From: Struthio camelus
Taxonomy: Eukaryota > Chordata > Aves > Struthioniformes > Struthionidae
Assembly: GCF_040807025.1 (NCBI RefSeq)
Contig: NC_090943.1
Location: forward strand, 27,743,213 to 27,807,212
Reading direction: 5' to 3'
DNA: 64,000 nucleotides
Shown here: positions 39,451 through 51,108 of the stretch, piece by piece
Numbering within the stretch: the first letter of the stretch is position 1
Layout of the letters: each line of letters opens with the position of its first letter
Translations under genes and position numbers: made by a program
Notes under the pieces: model-generated
What the model was told of the DNA's origin: nothing
Databases searched by the model: none
The model's input: only the letters and a program-made list of their open reading frames with translations

Positions 39451-42400
39451 TATGCTTAGCTTCATGAAGACACATCTGACATTTAGAATTAAAGCACTAG
39501 AAATGCAGATACCTTCATATTGTTAGTATTTAGGCTTTGTATCTTTGAAAAAATCGTCTGGATTTTGTTTGTTAAGATTGGCAAGAGATGGAGGAGGCTT
39601 CGGGAAAAGGAGATAGAAATTCACCACATTTGCGTGGTTGGTTTTATCCCAAAACAAAGTTATGCTGCTATATTATAAACACAAGAGCATTTTGTAATGG
39701 AAACGCTGGCAGACTTTGAATTAAGATAGCATTATTGCTAAGAATTTTAATATGGAGAAAATTGTCTGTTCTACCTTTGTTGCTGTTTTATTTCAGCTAA
39801 AACATATTTATTAAGTAAATCAAATGAAAAAGTAAGGCTTAATTTCAGCACCCCATGCCACAACAAGTCTTTTCTTCTGTGCTGAATTTCTGTACTTCAT
39901 AAAGATGAACAACCAGAGCCTTTCTGATAAATTTAGTTGTTCAAACAAAGCAACACAAACCCTTCTGCCAGAACTAGTGTTCACTAAACTGCGTTTTCAT
40001 GTGTTGGGTTTGGTGTAGATACTACAGAGTTGATTGATTAAAGTAAGGTTTGTTTCCTTTGAAAATACTCCTTGAATCCATGGATCCAAGTGTCAGTTTC
40101 CTTCCTGCCTTTTGGTACAGTGATGCCTGAATTGTGCATTTGTAAGGAACAGAAACAAAGAAGCTGCTGTTCTTGTGATATGGGTTAGAGACAACGTTCT
40201 CTAATGCCAAGACATTGTAATTATTCAGGTCAGATCAGCATTCTCAGTAATGCTGTCATTAGTGTATGGTGCTATTTATAAAGCACAGAAGTTAAATTTA
40301 CCTCATGTGTGCAATGACAACTTTTCAAACCATCTTGATATGAAGAAAAATAGCATTTTCCATTGGAAAAATATTTTGATTAGAAATTACCAACAAGCTG
40401 TAAAAATGCAGCCTTTTCTGCAAAGCCCCAGGACAATGCTAGCAGTGAATTCAGCATGTGAATTTTTTAGTGGCTGTGTATCATTATCACGTCACTGAAA
40501 TCAAAGCTGCCACAAAGACTGCCATAACCATGCACTGTTTCTGTCACATGAAGCTAAAACCAAGATCCCCAAACCAAGCTCCTAAACTTAGCATTTCAGA
40601 ACGTTCTCCTGAACAGATTAAAAAAAAAAATTAGCAAATGAAGAAAGCAACCACTATAATGGCAAAGCATATCAATTTTGTACATCCACATGAACATAAT
40701 AGACTGTAAAACAACCTATACTTATATGTACATGATGATTATTAAACATTCTGTATTATGCACACTTCTTTTACAATCAGCTCATTTGTGTCTTTAGAAA
40801 TTAAGCTCTTCTGGAGCTCTCCTGGGAAGCACAGCGTGCCTCAAAATTATTCAGAAATACAACATTCATAGTAAAGCTGCCTTGTTGTCTTTAGCTACTA
40901 AATCGTCCATTTCCCATTGTTCACTGGCAAAAATAGAAATAGCAGTATGCAAAATACTGTTGTCTGAAAAAATAACTGCCTTCGTATTCCTTGAAGTCTG
41001 AAAAATAGACATGTGGCTTGAATGAGTACACAGGACTGTGTTTTCTTGTAAATATTCCACTAGGTTGATCATGCTATGAATTGCACCGTCAGTGGGCAGT
41101 TAGTTCTTGTTCCCCTGCTCTGCTCTCTTGTTCGATTGTCGCAGCATTGGCAACTCACTCTCTAAAATGGGGAGAAAGCGTCAGTGATGTGCAGCAGCGA
41201 GGTATGTGCCTCTGCAGCACAAACGGAGCAAACGCCTTCATCGTGGGGCATTGCCTTGTGTACCTGCAGAGGGAATTCAGTCCCCTCTGCTAACGCTGGG
41301 TTACACCTTTCCCTCATGAGCTCATTCCTCAAAGAGACTTTTCTGGTTAGATGATGACTCATGTAGGTGGATATGTACAGCAGACCTCCATTTAAAATTT
41401 ACTGATGACCAGTAAAGCTTAAGGTTTAACTGTGTCAGTGAAGGAAAAACTAAGCCTAGCTGAATACAGCATTTAAAGTTGGTTCCAAATCACTAAGGAT
41501 GAAACTGTCTCCAGCTTTCAAGGTCTACACTGAACTGCATTGCAGAAGTTGTTCCTAAACACTGAACAGAGTTGTCCAACACAGGTTAACACCAATTTAA
41601 GTCAACATTTAAGTCAGTAGCCTGATAATTTTAATGGGATCTGAAGGTTTATGGTAGGATTTATTTTAGCACTTTATGCTGTGGAATATAAAATCTGCCC
41701 TTCAGCCCTTCTTCAGCAGAGCATAACCAGCAGGATCATGGCCTCTATTTTTAATCTTTAAAGTTTAAATTTAGCTCAAGCATTTTATTTCAGATTTTCT
41801 TTTCTTTTTTGCTATTTGACAAGATCTGAATTTAAGAATATTCTGACTACTTGGACTTTAAGTACGTTATGCAATGCTAAGAAGAAACATTATTGTGAAT
41901 GGAATCTCAGTGGGTAAGTGAAGGAAAGAGAGAAAAGTTTACAGCTGTGAAAAAATTCCCACATTAGTTGAATTGCAGCTTAAGAGAAAAGTATCCTATT
42001 CCTTCCTTCTCCTCTTATTCCTCTTATATAGGCTGGCATTTTAACAACTCCAAGATGAGGGCTGCTACCTAGGCATTTGAGATGATCAAGTGCCAAAACT
42101 GGCCCTTGCAACTGCTTTCTCTCACTATATTTCCCTGTTTGGGCTGGGGTTGAAGCGTCAAATGTAAGTGGATTAGTAGGGAAAACAGAGGGGGATGGAT
42201 AACTTTCCAGCTTCCTTCAAAGGTAAAGGCTGTGATGCATACCTTGACATTGTCAGCATTTGAAATAACCCATGCTTGTCTAAATCAAAGGCGAAAGAGT
42301 GGGAGATCAGTAGGAAAGGTCTTTCAAAGAGATGCAGGAAAGAATGACATTACACTCATTGAAAGTTTTAGGAACAAAACTCTAGCAGTGACAGGTATTC

Positions 42401-42870
42401 AAAACCTCCTGGAACTGGCCATTCTGCTTGCAGATTCTTACCATTTAGCTTTATGTGGGTCATTCATCTACTCCTTTAGTGATCTGCAGAACTTGTGCAG
42501 GGCCAGTACTATAACTTCTAACTGCAAATCAGCTTCTCCCTGGCCCTATTTCTGGCTCGGTAATCATACAGAGACTAATGATGCTTTGAATGTGTGATAA
42601 AAGGTGCTTATTACTGACAAGACTGTACATTCATCATGTTTTCCTGATGACAGACTCACACATGACGTTGTTACCTTCAGCTACCAGGGAGTCACAGCAG
42701 CAACCGGGTTCTAAAAATACATGTTTCTTGTGCTGTGACATTAGTTCCTTATTTCTTTCTTGGGATTATTTACTGCCATGGCTATAATTTTATCAGAGGC
42801 AAGCACTCATCTAGCATTCACCTCAGAATGCCTATGAGAGAAAATCATCATTTCCAAACAAATTTCACTG

Positions 42871-42876
42871 TTTATT
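42871..42876 (-). promoter_or_regulatory. CALCR: candidate CALCR polyadenylation signal
   Basis: TTTATT on the plus strand reads AATAAA on the minus strand, about 800 bases past the CALCR stop codon. It is the first canonical hexamer I noticed downstream and would give a 3' UTR of roughly 0.8 kb. Hexamers are common in AT-rich DNA, and no transcript evidence is available, so other sites further left are possible. Confidence 0.3.
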
Positions 42877-43678
42877 TGGAGTGAAAGAATTGTGCATAAA
42901 TGATGAAGTTTCTGGGCAGAGTAATACAGTGATAGCTTTTTCTCTTAAGGAATTATCAAATGTTAAATAAAAGCTATTTTGAGATGTCTTCAGGACTTTT
43001 GTGAGGCAGTTTAAAGAATTAGTATGTTTCTGTAATGATGACTGAGAATTTGTTATGCAACTACTAATTTACCTTCATTTGTTTTATGCAGCTGCTAAGG
43101 GGATGGTACTATTTTGGGTATCCTTTCCAAATCATCAAGATTTGGATACTTTAGAATGATCGCTTTTTGTCTTAAAAAGTGCAAAAATTTTTAAGAGGGC
43201 ATCAGGTTTGTCAAAAAGGGAAAAGGAAAGGATTCCAAGCTGGTTATGGCTTGTTAGAGTTGACGGTTCAAAATCTAGGGTTGAAAAAAGGTACCTAAAG
43301 CAAAAAGTGCAAAAAGTTTGCAAATGTCATGTACTGGTTCTTTCTTTTCTATTTTCTATGGGCCACCTGACACTGTTATTACTGTCGTATAGTCACTTCA
43401 TATAGCGGGTACCAGGAAGTGTGAAAATTACGTAGCCTGGTGAGCAGTTCCATGTTGAGCCCCTGCTGCAGCTGGTCAGATGGATTGCTGTTCCCACCTC
43501 TGCATCAGACTCTCTCTACGCCGTCCCTGGCAAAGGCTGATGTGATTTGAATATAATGTGTCTTGTCATCTGGTCATGCCCTCTCCCGCGATGGTCTGGA
43601 TTTCCACACTCCACCCTTCTCCCCACTTCGTTCACAAGCAGAATGCGAAACAATGAGTTTGCGGTAATTGCTGCTGAG

Positions 43679-43900
43679 CTAGGCAGATGTCTCTCCAGAT
43701 TTTAATGCAACAAGTTCAGAGTCATCTATGTATCTTCCATTTAACTGTTCGTTGTTGGAATCATGATGGTACAAGTAAACAGGGACCTCTGTGATTGATG
43801 TTGCGGTGTAGGAGGTAGATCGTGTGGAACAGTGCTCTCGGCGCCTTTGTCCCCACTGGGTTTTATACTGTGCCCATTGTCTTTTCAAAGCTCCTTGTAC
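43679..43900 (-). CDS. CALCR: CALCR last coding exon: helix 8, cytoplasmic tail, stop
   Basis: Terminal coding exon of 73 codons plus TAG stop (43681-43679). The acceptor is TTCTTTAACAG on the minus strand (AG at 43902-43901). It opens VQGALKRQWAQYKTQWGQRR: VQ plus basic and aromatic residues form amphipathic helix 8, and KRQWAQ(F/Y)K is the calcitonin receptor signature. A Ser/Thr-rich stretch (STRSTSYTATSIT) could be a site for receptor-kinase phosphorylation and arrestin binding. The tail ends ELVALKSGETSA; human CALCR, as I recall it, also ends in -SA. The mammalian alanine-rich stretch is absent and the sequence there resembles CALCRL (SASYTVSTIS), suggesting the ancestral form. Tail length is close to human. 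An internal Met is not a start, since the frame is fed by splicing. Confidence 0.92.
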   Translation of the reverse strand, partial: VQGALKRQWAQYKTQWGQRRREHCSTRSTSYTATSITEVPVYLYHHDSNNEQLNGRYIDDSELVALKSGETSA

Positions 43901-46900
43901 CTGTTAAAGAAATGCATAGTTAGGGTGAGGCATAACTGTAACTCCTAAAACTGCAGTTAAGCCAGTTCTGTTTGCTGCAGTGACACCTGGCCTATGCTTT
44001 GCTAAGCCATTGGTTGTAAGCTCCAGGACCAAACCTATCAGGTTCAATCTCTCTCTCCCTTCCCCTTTCCCCCAGCTCTTGAAGCAGGAGTAGCGCAGTT
44101 ATTCAGCTCTCCACCCTAGGTCCCTTCCTGTCTAAACTATGGCAGCAATCAGATTTTTTGCAGTTGTTGATGCATGCAAAGAGAGGGTATATATAGGGAG
44201 ATAGCTATTCCTATAAGAGGTAAATGTGGGATAGATTACTGTACAGGAATGCAGTAGGATGCTGCTGTGGAAGAGGGAGAAGGAGGGAGGGATGGGGATT
44301 AAAACTCAACTGATGCTGCAGTTGGAGTCTTGCCCCTGGAATGACACATTATGAACCTCTGCCTTCAAGAAACTTAACCTTGACTAAAACTAGCCATGAA
44401 TGGCAGAATATAAGTACACTTTCTGAGCTTGCCAAGGCTACTTTTGTACAGAGAAAGGGTTGGAGGATTAGTACAGATGAACAGGGATTGTGTTCTGGTA
44501 ATTTATGAACAGGTTTTGGTAGTTCTGTGCTGGCAAAAAGTTAGCCTTGGTCATAGCCTTCTGCATAGCAAAGAATTTCAACCTTTGGACATTCATCTTC
44601 TGGGAAAAAGTCTTTTATTTAACATTTACATTAAGCATGATGTTTTATATGAAGCTAGGATATGAATCAAGCTATTGAGAAGTGCCAGGGAATAACAGCC
44701 CCTTCTCAAGTTGCACATTCAGGTGTCCTGGAACCTGCTAGCTCCTTCCCAAAAGAAGTGCTGAGACATGAGCCGGGGGTGGGCAAACCCTGGCTCTACT
44801 CCTTCAGTTTAACTATGCTAATCAAGTAAATGTAAGAACATTTGCCAAATGAATAGCTTGCCAAAATAATCTGCTGTAAATTATTTCCTCCAGAGGAAGG
44901 GAGAAGCAGGTGAGGCACTGGGACTTGCAGGAGTGTCCTGGAGTTACAGGACTCCTGCTGAGGCGGATGTTGTGTTTTTGCTTAGAGAGTTTGCTCAGCA
45001 GCCACTCTCTTAAGTTTTGTGCAGAACGGTATCTTTGATTCGCGTAGAAGAATTTGAACGGCTTTAATATTTCTCATGTCTCCACAATTCTAATCACTCT
45101 ATTAATATGTATATAATAAAATGCTATCCACTCACCACCCACAGCTGCCTGCAAGAAAGCTGTTTCATGTCACATAAGGACAAGGCTTCATAAGGTATTG
45201 CTATAAATCTGAGACGCTTACTGAGTGTGCAGTGGGGCTATGCAGCATGCCAAGAATGAATATTTTAGTTGCTTCAGCTTTATATTTTCAAGCCAAGGAG
45301 CAAGCCAAGGTATGAGGACTGATGCTATAAATCCTTACTCATGCAAGTAGTGGCACTGACTTCAGTATGACTGCTCTTTTGAGTAGACAGTCATTTGCCA
45401 GTCTAGTCATTTAAAACCCACTGAAAATTACATCCATGCTCAATTTCCAATTCTGGCTGTTTTTTGCTATCTTTTCTCATGACAATGTAGTTTGAATTCT
45501 TTTCATCTAGAGAAATGTATTGCTATTCACCTTTTCTTAACAGATAAAGAAAAGAAATCAAATGGCTGATTATAGGTTAATTAGATAGAAAGCACAGAAA
45601 AGGCATATAGTTACAATGGAGCTTTAATGAACAGGGCTATGTACAAAGCTTCCTATGATAATACTGAGATTCAAAGTGAAATTGCTGCATGTGGGGATGT
45701 TTCATATCACACCATTGCCAAAATTTATTAGTGAGAAAGAATTACTGAACGAAGGAATGACAGCTATAGTACATTATAGGGAAGCATTATGCATAAGGCA
45801 AATTCTATATGGATTTTAGTCACTTAAAAATTGGCTTTTGACATGGTAGTGTTCCACACGAATATTGTAGCTTCGTCATCCTAAAATCTATAGGGAGGGA
45901 TTGGAATAAGCAATCTTCACGAGGATTAAGTCAGAGAATTTCCCCCAATACCATTCTGGGGCAGCAGTTCAGGAACCTATTGGACCTGACAGAACGAGGG
46001 TAACGCAGAAATCTGATGTCTGCATACTGGCTCTGCCTGCCAGGAGCCAGTGTTCACACGCTGCAACAGTGGTCTATGAGTGTCTCTAACCAGGAGCACC
46101 TTTGGCCATTGCTGTCCCTAAGGCTCGTATTGAGTGTGTTTGCATTTCACAGGAATTCATCCTTTCAGATTAATCTCAGAGTCTTTAGTAAAGATGGTAA
46201 GAAGATGTTCTTGTAGCCTTCCTGTTCCCCTCCCAGTCCACTCTTTCTCTACACCCTGCATAGACCCCCAGGTCTTAGCGAAGGCTTCGGTTGCTCTCAA
46301 GTGGGGAGAGCGGTCACTGTGGAGGCAATGAGCCCCAGAGGAGCTCTCTGCTCTCAGCCGAGCTGTGGTCTGACGGGCCATCGGGCAACCGTAGGTTTGG
46401 CGATAACATGGGCAACTGAAGAGGGGAGAATGGGCATATGGTGGAGCTGTGTAAAAGCTGCAGTGAGAAGCTCATGGCTCTGTTCTCAGATGGGAGTGAC
46501 ATACATTGTTTGAGAGAGAACAGGCATATCCCTTCCGGTTCAGCCCACGATTAGAAGTGCAGATAGTCAGGTTTAAAAGGCTCCATGGATTGTGAGAGCA
46601 CGAGGTTAAAGCAACTGTTTTTCTTCTCCGCTGAGCTGCTGGTCTTTACAAGAATCTGACCACAAAAGGGTAATGGATAATACAAGCTGCTGACGCTGAG
46701 TAAAACAATGTGTTAATCTATATTTCTGTGCTAACTCCAAGGTCCTCAGATGATCATAATTCATAAAACTGTTAATGTGTGTGTTTTAAATGTGTAAGCA
46801 GCATTACTGGAAATCACATGCAAAACCAGAATGTATTAACAGCAAAAGATACCGGGAGGGGCCGGGCAGTGGCTGCCATGCTGTTCTCTGGGATGGCAGA

Positions 46901-49900
46901 TGGAAGAAAATAAAGCTTAAAGAAAAGAAGAGCCTAAGTTTGTTTACTCTGCTCTTCAAGACTTTAAAGTGTTTTCTGTTCTCTGTTATACTCTCATGCC
47001 TCTTTGGCACACGAGACATACGGCTGTTTTTTTCCAAACAGACTTTCCATTTTGTTGGCCAGCTTTCTAGTCTAGAAGCAGTCTCAGGACTGGAAATATG
47101 GTCTGGTGAGCAGACTATTGCAGAGACCTTGTATCATCTGTGCAATGCTGTTTGTATTGGGCAGAGAAACTACAGTGCTACTTGACTCTGAGATTTTATA
47201 TGAACATGCCTGGGAAGATCTATCATTTAAAGAGTCCTAAAAAGGCCATTGTTTATATGTCTTTCTACACTAATGCAGACATTGTTAGAGCTTCTTATTC
47301 AGTATTTTGACATTTCTTTCTGTAGATGGGTTTGTTGTTGCACTGAAGTGAGGTAGGTGAGGTAGTTTGCTGCGAACACCAATGTAAAACACTGTCAGGT
47401 GGTACTGAGTTTAGCATTGTTTGTTCTGGATAAACTTCATGTGTTTCAGCCTTGAAGCTAAATATTCCAGTAATAAAAAGTACATCACTGAACATGAAGC
47501 CTCCTGTGTTACGAAAACTAATCTTCTTGCCCCACACTGCATTTCCCCATGCTCAATGCCCCGGCAATGGATGGAAACAGCAGCTGGCACAATTTGCCAC
47601 CATGACTGAAGACCGGACTGTGGCTTTGATCTATGTCCATTCATACTACATTCAGCAAAGCTCCTAGGGGAAATTAGCTTAATTCTCTTGGGCAGCCAAA
47701 GATCAGTACATAATGGGTGGATGGACACAGCCCCTTTCTCTCCCTTCAGGAGTTCCTACTGTCATCTTGGTGTTAGCATGTTTCTACTACCCTTTAGGTT
47801 TGGTGCCTTATATAGCTGCCACTTGTACATCTGCAAGAATAAATGACACTTTGAAGAAAGGGGTCATAATCCTTTCATTTACTTTTCTAGCACAGCCATC
47901 AAAGCTACTCTAGTACATAGAAAGTTATTATGCTTGTCATTTATTGGTAAAATGCTGATGCAAGTACCACCAGACTGTCGTGAGTCCATATGATAGAGGT
48001 GTCATCTTGGGTTTCTGTCCACCTTAATGGGAAGTTCTAAAAAAGCTTCCCTTATTGTCTGGTGAATATAATTTCCTATAATGAAATAATGAGAGGGTTT
48101 CTAAGCAGCTCTGTCACTGGCTGCTAGACAATCTGCATGTCTGCAGCAGATAAAAAATTTTGGAAGCTGGGGTTATGTTGAAAATCAGCCAAGCACCAAC
48201 AAAAATTGCACTCAGCATGACTAGGAAATCTGAATCCCCGCAGCTGTTTGTTCCTAGTGCTTAACACCGATGAACATTTCTGATCAGTCATGCTATGAGG
48301 GACTCATTAATCATTCATGCAGTTTGTAGCTACCTGGTGGTATTCAAGGCATCCATGTGATTCCTTATGGGAATGCAGCAGAGAACTGGAAGACACATTT
48401 CAATATCAGATTCATTTTTTTACCTCATTTTGCGCCCTATCCTTTACAGATGTGTGTCTGTGATAGCCAGGACTGTAAACACAGTGGGCCTCTAAGGTGA
48501 TGCCACATTGACAATTCAAGTATCAAAGGCAGATGTCCAGGTCAGTGTCTTTCACAGGGGAGGAACTCTCTCCTGTGGGCTGCCAGATGTGTTAGAGAGA
48601 CTTTCAGAGGTGAGTAGGTGCTGACGACTATTGCTGTTATTCAGGGTATGCAGTTAGACCGTGCGTCTTCAGTCTGTATATGGAGCCACTAGCTGCTATT
48701 GCAACTTTCTATCAGCAGCTCCATCTGATGTAGAAGTCCACAAAGTGTAGAGTGCCTCTGAGACTGGACATCTGAGAATCATATATGAATATGATCTATT
48801 TCCTTAAGCCTTCTGAATTCTAAATTAAGTGTAATCCAATACTTAAGGAATAAAATAAAGTTGTGTATTATTTTAGACTCAGTTTCATTTCTGGAATGTG
48901 GCTTTTGTTTTTCTGCCTAGCACACTATAGGTTAGTTAAAAAATCAGGTTCATTCATACCCTGGCATCTGGTTTTCAGTTAGTTGTTACATGTGGTCAGC
49001 CATGATGTTGACACCATTACTGGGTACCTTGAAATTTATATTAGTGGAGTTGTAAGGATGGATTCGTTTTTCTGACACCGCAGCACTGACAACAGTGCTT
49101 CAGAATTTGGGCTATCTACAGAACCACATCTAAAAAACAAGCAGCCTTTAAGAAGTTTTATGTTTTCTGTGTATATTTTACTGCCTTTTTTCACTTTTAG
49201 CATTGCTCCAGCCTTTAATGTAGGCACAGATCCATATGTTCTCATCATAGCTGGAGAATTACAAAAGAATTGATCTTTTACCCTGAAGTTGTAAAATACT
49301 AAACAAATATGCTTTGCAAAAACTAAACTATAACATTTTTCACATGATGCTAAGGGAACAAAGAGGGAAGAAGGCAATGTTCAGGACTAGGATTTTGGGG
49401 CAACACATTATTTAGAGAGAAGTAGTGACATGCAGAAACACTGCTATGCAGTTATTTCTATGGAGAGAAAATGTTTCAAAAATTTCCTGGCTGGTTTCTT
49501 CTTTCCGCATGCCAATTCTTCCCTACCAGGAAGAATCAGAACCCTTTACTCTCCATATTTCATGGGTATGGAGGTTGGACTGTGCCAGTAAGTGATGAGT
49601 AAGGCAGAAGGAGAAGCGTGGCAGCCTGCAGATCCTGGGGACAGAAATGTGGTATGAATAGAGAGTTGTAGATCTCTGGAATCTTGCTTAATTGGAGCCG
49701 TCTCAGGAACCAGAGAGTGAACTACTGTAGTGTGATACTTAAGGATATCATTTCATTTCAGGTTTTGGGGTCACTAAGTGCTCATGGTTTGCTATTCTCT
49801 TTTAAGTCCCCTGAGAAGCCATGGTACAGAATTACCGTGGGAGGCATCTAATCTTTTGTAGTATTGCATTCCTCTGTACATTTACTCAGTGAGCAAGCCA

Positions 49901-51066
49901 GAAGCAAATGTGTAACGATGTGGTGCCAGAATTTAATGCACTGTGTCCTCCTGAAAGATGGCAGATCTGTAAGTAGAACCTTATGAACAAGATAACTCAC
50001 TTCAAGCCACTACAAAAAAATCAGTGTGCTCACATCATTACTGGGAACTTGCTACTTGCTGATAATATGCAGGGATAAATACAAACATGAATATCTCTTT
50101 AGGGTGACACACTGAGTGTTAGCATCACAAACCTTGCTCTATTAAAGGAAGATATGTATCGAATTCATTGGCACTGGACTGAAAATTAACTTTTTAAAGT
50201 ACTTTCTAGCTTTTCTAAGATATGCAGCGTTTCATTTTGCTGCAGTCAAATACTCCTGATGTACTGAAAAACAATTTTCCTGCTAACCATCTTCAGAAAA
50301 CGGCTTGCTGTAAGAACGTAAATGGCTCTTGACATGCTTTAACCAGCTATTTTTATTAGATCACAAAAAAGTAGTGAAGTAGACCTAAAACAAGTTGTAG
50401 GCATATAAAATATTGATCCAGCTGTAAGAGAATGGGAGCCATCTTTCATTCAAGGGCTTTTATTTCTCAATTACTACTTGAGAAACCCTGACCTTAAAAA
50501 GGCCAATGCTAATCCTCGAAGGAGTGAAAGTAATTGCACTCCTTCAGGCTTCTATAATCTGACAGCACTACTAGCGACGTCCTCTCTTTCAGCTCTCCGG
50601 GGTTGAACCCAGCATACTGATTCTCCAGGCTGCCCCCCTCTCGAAGAGCCCTACTACTTCTTTCAGGATACTGCAGTCATTTCAGGTCATTCATCCAGCT
50701 ATTCTGGGGCTAGAGGTGAAATTAAATAGTAGGAAAAGGAGATGAAGTAGAATGTTTTTCTCCTTTACCTTGACCTCTCTTTTGGATGAAATCACAGAGG
50801 GTAGGGGTGAGAACCTCTTGTTGGTATCTCACTTGGTGTGATATGCTTTGTAAGAGTAACACTCCTGATTTACCCCCTCAGAGAAGTTCAGGTCAGGCTC
50901 TGTATGGAGCTTTGAAAAATGCACGGTACTGCTTGCATATATAGCCTAAAAAAATGACTTTGTGCTGTTTTGACATTTGTAGCTGGACAGGCTTCTTTTC
51001 TGTATTAATGAACAGCAAAGTGACTATTTATCAAAAATCTGAATTTGCTGTATTTCACAGGCTTAC
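43901..51066 (-). other. CALCR intron, about 7.2 kb
   Basis: Last intron, between the 42-base exon (donor GTAAGC) and the terminal exon (acceptor TTTAACAG). A G-quadruplex-type G tract on the plus strand lies at 44275-44297, about 375 bases from the terminal exon. I see no other exon, transposon or structural RNA. Short open frames on both strands show no family resemblance. Confidence 0.8.
44275..44297 (+). other. G-quadruplex motif near CALCR last exon
   Basis: G runs at 44275-44277, 44285-44287, 44289-44291 and 44294-44297 with loops of 7, 1 and 2 bases. The G-rich strand is the CALCR template strand, about 375 bases before the terminal exon in transcription order. Confidence 0.6.
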
Positions 51067-51108
51067 CTCACCATTGAAGAAGCAGAATATAGTTGCAACA
51101 AGCAAGCC
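51067..51108 (-). CDS. CALCR: CALCR 42-base micro-exon: rest of TM7
   Basis: A very short exon of 14 codons, GLLVATIFCFFNGE, phase 0 at both ends. It has a strong acceptor (long pyrimidine run ending CTTCCTCTTAG, minus strand) and donor GAG|GTAAGC. It supplies the conserved TM7 glycine and the NGE that leads into helix 8. The same 14-residue exon exists in mammalian calcitonin receptors and other class B1 receptors; mammalian CALCR reads roughly GFFVATIYCFCNNE. Because it is a multiple of three, skipping keeps frame but deletes half of TM7; such a variant (delta-e13) is known in rabbit calcitonin receptor. The exon is too short to be found by ORF length and was identified by looking for the missing TM7 piece between flanking exons. 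Confidence 0.9.

Larger units (their letters stand above)
38331..43678. other. non-coding, includes CALCR 3' UTR at right end
   Basis: The part next to 43678 should be CALCR 3' UTR, perhaps down to about 42850. The rest shows no supported exon. A 121-codon plus-strand open frame at 42232-42597 ends in AT-rich DNA and has no recognised domain. In mammals the convergent neighbour on this side is VPS50; I could not find its C-terminal exons here. Confidence 0.5.

Noticed and set aside
40619..40631. A-runs (also near 4313, 12350, 16209, 30119) as tails of processed pseudogenes
   Set aside because: No coding similarity precedes any of them and no target-site duplications are seen; they are simple homopolymers.
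1..43678. C-terminal exons of VPS50, the expected convergent neighbour
   Set aside because: No exon matching the recalled VPS50 C-terminus was found; it is probably beyond the left edge.
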